Assembly: GCF_000018545.1 (NCBI RefSeq)
Contig: NC_012586.1
Coordinates: 1,798,001-1,862,000, forward strand
DNA length: 64,000 nucleotides
Origin: Sinorhizobium fredii NGR234
GTDB lineage: Bacteria > Pseudomonadota > Alphaproteobacteria > Rhizobiales > Rhizobiaceae
Direction: 5' to 3'
Shown here piece by piece: positions 59,894 to 64,000 of this stretch; the stretch's first letter is position 1; the number at the start of each line of letters is the position of its first letter. The notes beneath the pieces are model-generated. The model saw only the letters and a list, made by a program, of their open reading frames with translations. It was not told the DNA's origin and did not search any database. A program made the position numbers and the translations under genes.

Positions 59894-60341
59894 GCGCGCC
59901 TCGCGGCACGAAGCGGGCGGCGGTAGCCGATCTTTGCCGCTTTGATTGTGCGATGAACCATCCCTCCAGCTTTAGCGGGCAGAGCCAATTCTTTCCGTAG
60001 GCTTGCCAACCACCCTTCGCTGAAAACCAGAAAGACCCCTGATGCCAGCCTGTGACGCGGAGCCGGTTTTGAACCTTCGTCATTGACCACCATTGCCCGC
60101 CGCTTTGGCCGCAAACCGACACTTCTACGTCCGCGACGTCATCGGAAATAAAGGCGGAGTTCGCTTCCGCTCAGTTTGGGCGGCCGCTCGAGCGCTAGAA
60201 AACCATAAAAAAGCGCCGCGAACGCACCAAAGAAGTTCAAACGATTTCAATGAGTTAAGAGTGCGGTCAAATAGGCTGACATCTGGGACATTTTGCGATG
60301 ACGCAGAGCGCTCTAAGCTCCTGAAATTGTTGAATCGCTTA
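59894..60341. other. About 450 bp with no supportable gene
   Basis: Short frames on both strands lack ribosome-binding sites and recognisable motifs. The base composition drops towards 60200-60340 (CCATAAAAAAGCGCC, AAACGATTTCAATGAG). Probably non-coding or decayed remains inside the candidate element. Confidence 0.4.
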
Positions 60342-60371
60342 GGTCAAACTCTGTGTCTTTCCACACCGGGC
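60342..60371 (+). repeat. Right terminal inverted repeat of the candidate inserted element
   Basis: Reads GGTCAAACTCTGTGTCTTTC on the plus strand and then CACACCGGGC. It is the inverted partner of 57496-57525 with four mismatches in 30. Its inner side faces the ATPase gene; its outer end runs into a hairpin that follows exsA. Confidence 0.6.
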
Positions 60372-60400
60372 AAAGAGGAAGAAAACCCCGTTTGCCCGGT
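60365..60400 (-). terminator. Hairpin downstream of exsA
   Basis: ACCGGGCAAA (60365-60374) pairs perfectly with TTTGCCCGGT (60391-60400) across 16 nt. It lies 28 bp after the exsA stop on the minus strand and could end or stabilise that transcript, although no U-run follows. Its distal arm overlaps the right inverted repeat of the candidate element. Confidence 0.45.
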
Positions 60401-60427
60401 CAGCGGCAGGTTTTCGGCGACCGACGC

Positions 60428-62242
60428 TCAGCCGTCGCTGAGGAGGAGCCCCTTGGTCAGTTCCAGCGCCTGCCTTTCGAACAGGCTCCTATAGATGCCG
60501 CCCTTGAGGCGGATGAGCGTGTCGTGATCGCCCTCCTCAGCGATGCGGCCCCGGTCGAAGACCAGCAGGCGATCGAGCGCCCGGACCGTCGACAGCCGGT
60601 GGGCGATCACCAGCGTGGTGCGGCCGGTCATCAGCCGTTCCATCGCCCTCTGGATCAGCACCTCGGACTCTGAATCGAGGCTCGATGTCGCCTCGTCGAG
60701 GATCAGGACCGGCGCATCCGCCAGGAAGGCCCGGGCGATCGCGACTCGCTGACGCTCGCCGCCGGAGAGCTTCACGCCGCGTTCACCCACCAGGGTCGCA
60801 TAGCCTTTCGGCAGGGCCGTGATGAAGTCGTGCGCGCTGGCAAGCCGAGCGGCTTCCTCAATCTCATGCTGCGTCGCGCCGGGGCGTCCATAGGCGATGT
60901 TCTCGGCAAGCGAGCGGTGAAACAGGATAGGCTCCTGCTGCACGATGGCGATCTGCTGGCGCAGCGACGCCTGGGTGACGCCGGCGATATCCTGCCCGTC
61001 GATGCGGATATCGCCCGACTTCAAATCATGGAGCCGCTGGATCAGCTTGACGAACGTCGTCTTGCCGGAGCCCGAATGGCCGACAAGCCCGACCCGTTCA
61101 CCCGGGCGGATCGCCACCGAAAACCCGTCATAGAGGGGCGCCCGATGGGCGCCATAATGGAAGGTCACGTTGCGGAACTCGATCCTGCCGTCGGTGATCT
61201 GGATCGGCCGGGCACCGGCGCGGTCTTCGACCCCGAGCGGCTGGGCGTGGATGGCGACAAGCTCCTCCATGTCGTTGACCGAACGCTGCAGGTTGCGGAT
61301 GTGCATGCCGATCTCCCGCAGATAGCCCTGCAGGATGAAGAAGGCAGTGAGCACAAAGGTAATGTCGCCGGCGCTCGCCTTGCCCTCGGCCCAGAGCATG
61401 AGTGCAAATCCGATGACGGCGGCACGCAGCACGAGGAGCATCGCCCCTTGCGCCGTGCCGTTGAGGGTGGCGCGCGACCAGGTGCGGTCGGTCCGGTTTT
61501 CCCACTTGCGCAGCACCCGGGCGAGGCGGACGTCCTCGCGTTTTTCCGCCCCGAAGCCCTTGACGACGGCGTTGCAGCTCACCGCATCGGCGAGCGCACC
61601 GCCGAGACGCGTGTCCCAGCTGTTGGCAAGGCTTGCCATCGGCGCGACATAGCCGAGCGACAGCGAAACCGTGACCGCGATGAAGAGCACGGAGCCGAGG
61701 CCGACGACCGCACCCATGAGCGGCCAATACCAACTCATCAACGCCGTCGAGCCGATCAGCATGACGATCGAGGGAAACAACGCGACGAGCAGCGTATCGT
61801 TAAAGAGGTCCAGCGCCCACATGCCGCGCGTGACCTTGCGCACGGTCGAGCCGGCAAAACTGTTGGCATGCCAGTCGCTGGAGAGCCGCTGGATGTAATG
61901 AAAGGCGCCGGCAGCCATTTCGGACATCATGATCAGCGTGAGCCGCACGATGATCATGAAGGCGACATGCCTCAGGACGACGGCGCCGAGCGACAGGCCC
62001 AGCAGGATCAGAAAGGCCGAAACCGCCAGATTCCAGGCACTCCCATCGCTGGCGGAACCGGATACCACCGCATCGACGAGCCGGCCGGAATAGAGCGGCG
62101 TCAGCACGTCGGCCAAAGTGGACAGGAGCACTGCGCCAAGAATGCCGGCAAGCCGTACCGGCTGCTTTTTCCAGTGCGCCCAGGAAAAGCGGAAAACATT
62201 GCGGAAGGCGCGATCGCGCGCCGCAAAACGAGTAAACGCCAT
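60428..62242 (-). CDS. exsA: ABC exporter with fused membrane and ATPase domains (ExsA-like, MsbA family)
   Basis: A 604-aa half-transporter. The membrane domain has about six segments (first at LAGILGAVLLSTLADVLTPLY). The ATPase domain has Walker A GHSGSGKTTFVKLI, signature LSGGERQRVAIARAF, Walker B VLILDEATSSLD and H-loop IAHRLST. In S. meliloti exsA, next to exoB and exsB, encodes an MsbA/NdvA-like exporter proposed to influence succinoglycan. Here it sits 491 bp from a divergent exoB, which supports the name. I use the ATG at 62242; a TTG at 62275 is possible, and neither has a strong ribosome-binding site. Confidence 0.8.
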   Translation of the reverse strand: MAFTRFAARDRAFRNVFRFSWAHWKKQPVRLAGILGAVLLSTLADVLTPLYSGRLVDAVVSGSASDGSAWNLAVSAFLILLGLSLGAVVLRHVAFMIIVRLTLIMMSEMAAGAFHYIQRLSSDWHANSFAGSTVRKVTRGMWALDLFNDTLLVALFPSIVMLIGSTALMSWYWPLMGAVVGLGSVLFIAVTVSLSLGYVAPMASLANSWDTRLGGALADAVSCNAVVKGFGAEKREDVRLARVLRKWENRTDRTWSRATLNGTAQGAMLLVLRAAVIGFALMLWAEGKASAGDITFVLTAFFILQGYLREIGMHIRNLQRSVNDMEELVAIHAQPLGVEDRAGARPIQITDGRIEFRNVTFHYGAHRAPLYDGFSVAIRPGERVGLVGHSGSGKTTFVKLIQRLHDLKSGDIRIDGQDIAGVTQASLRQQIAIVQQEPILFHRSLAENIAYGRPGATQHEIEEAARLASAHDFITALPKGYATLVGERGVKLSGGERQRVAIARAFLADAPVLILDEATSSLDSESEVLIQRAMERLMTGRTTLVIAHRLSTVRALDRLLVFDRGRIAEEGDHDTLIRLKGGIYRSLFERQALELTKGLLLSDG

Positions 62243-62733
62243 AGGATTTGCCCGGTGGCAGCGCACCGGCCTCAATATCTGGTCAGCGATGGAAATGCCG
62301 CGAAAAGACGGTCAGTGCGGCATCAGTGACGCGGCGCGGTCTCCGAAAAAAGGAGCGGCCGGACGGTGCGGATCCCGTCGCGTGATCAGTAAGCGCAAGC
62401 GCTCCCGGTCACGACTGCAGGATCGTGAGCCGTCCGTAGGGAGAAGGAATTGACAGTCATCGTAGCCTCCCTGATCTGATTGCCGGAGGACGGCTTATAG
62501 TTGAAGACGGCCAAGGAGCCAAGCGTAAATATTGTGTTCCCTGCCATGCGATCGCAAACTGCTGCATGTCTGCCACAGTCGCAGCACCTTCGCCGAGGCG
62601 AACCGTCGTTCGCCGTTGTGTGAAGTGCCATCTTTTGCAGAACTTACACACTGCGTTGGAAAATCGCCGCTATTGGTTGCGAAAGCCTGTGCGTTCCGTT
62701 CCAATGTCCGAAAGTCATTCCCTGAGGTTGCCC
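62243..62733. promoter_or_regulatory. exsA-exoB divergent intergenic region
   Basis: 491 bp that must hold both promoters. It contains one short frame with a strong ribosome-binding site (see 62386-62460). The 250 bp upstream of exoB are less GC-rich (GCGTAAATATTGTGTTCC). No clear operator could be picked out. Confidence 0.45.
62386..62460 (-). CDS. Very small ORF (24 aa) with strong ribosome-binding site upstream of exsA
   Basis: Reads MTVNSFSLRTAHDPAVVTGS plus four residues, preceded by GGGAGGCTACG directly before the ATG. It lies on the exsA strand, 143 bp before exsA. It could be a leader peptide, a small protein, or a chance ORF; no homology is recognised. Confidence 0.3.
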   Translation of the reverse strand: MTVNSFSLRTAHDPAVVTGSACAY

Positions 62734-63714
62734 GTGCAGAACAACAACATCCTCGTCGTCGGCGGTGCCGGCTATATCGGCTCCCATACCTGCCTCCGCC
62801 TGGCCGAAAAGGGCTATAACCCGATCGTCTACGACAATCTTTCCAACGGCCACGAGGAATTCGTCCGCTGGGGCGTGCTGGAGAAGGGCGACATCCGCGA
62901 CCGGCGGCGCCTCGACGAGGTGCTGGCCCGCCACAAACCGCGGGCAGTCCTGCATTTTGCGGCGATGATCGAAGTCGGCGAATCGGTCAAGGATCCGGTT
63001 GCCTTCTACGACAACAACGTCATCGGGACGCTGACCTTGTTGTCGGCGACGCTCGCCGCCGGCATCGAGGCTTTCGTCTTCTCCTCGACCTGCGCCACCT
63101 ATGGCTTGCCCGACAGCGTACCGATGGACGAAACGCACAAGCAGGCTCCGATCAACCCCTATGGCCGGACCAAGTGGGTTTGCGAGCAGGCGCTCAAGGA
63201 CTACGGCCTCTACAAGGGCCTGCGCTCCGTCATCCTGCGCTACTTCAACGCCGCCGGCGCCGATCTTGAGGGCCGCATCGGCGAATGGCACGAGCCGGAG
63301 ACGCATGCGATCCCGCTGGCGATCGACGCGGCGCTTGGCCGGCGCGACGGCTTCAAGGTCTTCGGAACGGACTATGAGACGCGCGACGGCACCTGCGTGC
63401 GCGACTATATCCATGTCCTCGACCTCGCCGATGCGCATGTGCGCGCCGTCGACTACCTGCTCGAGGGCGGCGACAGCGTCGAACTCAACCTCGGCACCGG
63501 CACCGGCACGACGGTGAAGGAGTTGCTCACGGCCATCGAAAAGGTCTCCAGGCGGCCATTCAATGTCAGTTATGTCGGGCGCCGCGACGGCGACTCGACG
63601 ACGCTCGTCGCCAACAACGACAAGGCCCGACAAGTCCTCGGCTGGGAGCCTCAGTACGATCTCGCGGCAATCACCGAGTCGGCCTGGAACTGGCATTCGC
63701 GCCGGAACGGCTGA
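62734..63714 (+). CDS. exoB: UDP-glucose 4-epimerase (ExoB)
   Basis: A 326-aa GalE-type epimerase, very similar in my recollection to S. meliloti ExoB, which begins MQNNNILVVGGAGYIGSHTC, as this protein does. Motifs: GGAGYIGSH for NAD, SSTCATYGLPDSVPMDE, and YGRTK (YxxxK). It supplies UDP-galactose for succinoglycan, galactoglucan and lipopolysaccharide. I chose the GTG at 62734 because GAGG lies seven bases upstream and it gives the known ExoB N-terminus; an ATG at 62704 would add ten residues. The exoZ fragment follows convergently 21 bp later. Confidence 0.93.
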   Translation: MQNNNILVVGGAGYIGSHTCLRLAEKGYNPIVYDNLSNGHEEFVRWGVLEKGDIRDRRRLDEVLARHKPRAVLHFAAMIEVGESVKDPVAFYDNNVIGTLTLLSATLAAGIEAFVFSSTCATYGLPDSVPMDETHKQAPINPYGRTKWVCEQALKDYGLYKGLRSVILRYFNAAGADLEGRIGEWHEPETHAIPLAIDAALGRRDGFKVFGTDYETRDGTCVRDYIHVLDLADAHVRAVDYLLEGGDSVELNLGTGTGTTVKELLTAIEKVSRRPFNVSYVGRRDGDSTTLVANNDKARQVLGWEPQYDLAAITESAWNWHSRRNG

Positions 63715-63735
63715 GGAAATCGACTCTCGCCGGGC

Positions 63736-64000
63736 CTAATCGGCGGCAGGGCCGGTGAGACCAACCGCTGCAGGCGGCGTCCGCCTGGGCTGCAGCAGGG
63801 GGCGTTCGAGAAGCGCGTAGGCTGCGATACCGGCTACGGTCCCCGACACGATCGCCAGGGCCATCGACATCAGCGGATGAATACCGAGCATGCTGCCCGC
63901 CTTGGCGACCACCGAGATCGCGAAGGCGTGCCACAGATAGATCGAATAGGACGCATTGCCGAGCAGGATCGGCAGGTGCAGCATCGGCACCCGCCCACTT
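63736..64000 (-). CDS. exoZ: Acyltransferase family 3, C-terminal fragment (ExoZ-like acetyltransferase)
   Basis: The last 87 codons of a membrane acyltransferase entering from the right edge. The typical block PILLGNASYSIYLWHAFAIS is followed by two membrane segments and the end motif AYALLERPLLQ. In S. meliloti exoZ, the succinoglycan acetyltransferase gene, adjoins exoB, so this is probably the same gene. The catalytic N-terminal part is outside the window. Confidence 0.78.
   Translation of the reverse strand, partial: SGRVPMLHLPILLGNASYSIYLWHAFAISVVAKAGSMLGIHPLMSMALAIVSGTVAGIAAYALLERPLLQPRRTPPAAVGLTGPAAD

Larger units (their letters stand above)
57496..60371. mobile_element. Candidate 2.9-kb inserted element between queC(exsB) and exsA
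   Basis: Bounded by 30-bp imperfect inverted repeats (57496-57525 and 60342-60371). Contents: about 370 bp of non-coding or decayed sequence, a 23-bp tandem repeat array, an AAA/DUF4143 ATPase gene, a winged-helix protein gene on the other strand, and about 450 bp of apparently non-coding DNA. Base composition and codon use are visibly less GC-rich than the flanking que and exs genes. No transposase is seen and no clear target duplication, so it is either non-autonomous, decayed, or a chance pair of repeats. Confidence 0.45.

Overview
The window looks like part of a large extrachromosomal replicon (pSymB-like chromid) of a Sinorhizobium/Ensifer-type alphaproteobacterium. The DNA is uniformly GC-rich, genes are packed into operons with ATGA, TGATG or GTGA overlaps, and several clusters are recognisable from S. 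meliloti pSymB: bgsBA (mixed-linkage beta-glucan), cuxR with uxs1-uxe-aps (arabinose-containing polysaccharide), and exsB(queC)/exsA/exoB/exoZ at the edge of the succinoglycan region. Two intergenic palindromic repeats also look like the elements scattered through rhizobial genomes. No rRNA, tRNA, CRISPR array or replication origin was seen.

Layout. 1-12.1 kb: a pectin/rhamnogalacturonan-oligomer utilisation locus. It has a minus-strand operon (solute-binding protein, kduI, kduD) and a divergent plus-strand operon (an 840-aa lyase-like protein, GH105, GH28, ABC ATPase, two permeases), closed by a LacI repressor gene. Two near-identical perfect 7-bp inverted repeats (ATGAAAA-N2-TTTTCAT) flank back-to-back promoters and are probably its operators. 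12.3-15.6 kb: bgsA and bgsB. 15.9-22.7 kb: a GGDEF/EAL protein followed by a compact partner-switching module: an ATPase-like protein, a STAS-methyltransferase fusion, a membrane SpoIIE-type phosphatase, a HATPase-type kinase and a STAS protein. 22.7-29.6 kb: cuxR and the divergent uxs1-uxe-aps operon. Two c-di-GMP-linked polysaccharide systems therefore bracket a partner switch, and this is the most attractive candidate for an undescribed signalling circuit.

29.6-44.6 kb: a RIME-like repeat, a small lipoprotein, a Tat-type intradiol dioxygenase, and a TetR-controlled catabolic locus. The locus has four Gfo/Idh/MocA oxidoreductases, a DUF993 protein, an enolase-superfamily protein, a TIM-barrel isomerase and a complete ABC sugar importer. 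Matched operators (GTAACyAAnnAGTTAy) lie next to TTGACA boxes on both sides of tetR. 44.6-53.1 kb: a LysR gene; a stress-type operon (AhpD-like protein, NAD(P)-binding protein, cupin, MscS channel) with GGATA-N5-TATCC sites that also precede the Rrf2 regulator gene at its far end; a chemoreceptor; an ECF41 sigma factor with its cognate AhpD-like gene and a matching promoter; and a small XRE regulator.

53.7-64 kb: an SbmA/YddA-type ABC transporter, queC-queD-queE (preQ0 synthesis), and the succinoglycan edge (exsA, exoB, exoZ fragment). Between queC(exsB) and exsA lies a 2.9-kb low-GC segment bounded by 30-bp imperfect inverted repeats. It holds an AAA/DUF4143 ATPase gene preceded by five and a half 23-bp tandem repeats, and it looks like an inserted element. 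Gene names taken from S. meliloti rest on recognition of sequence and context, not on a database search.
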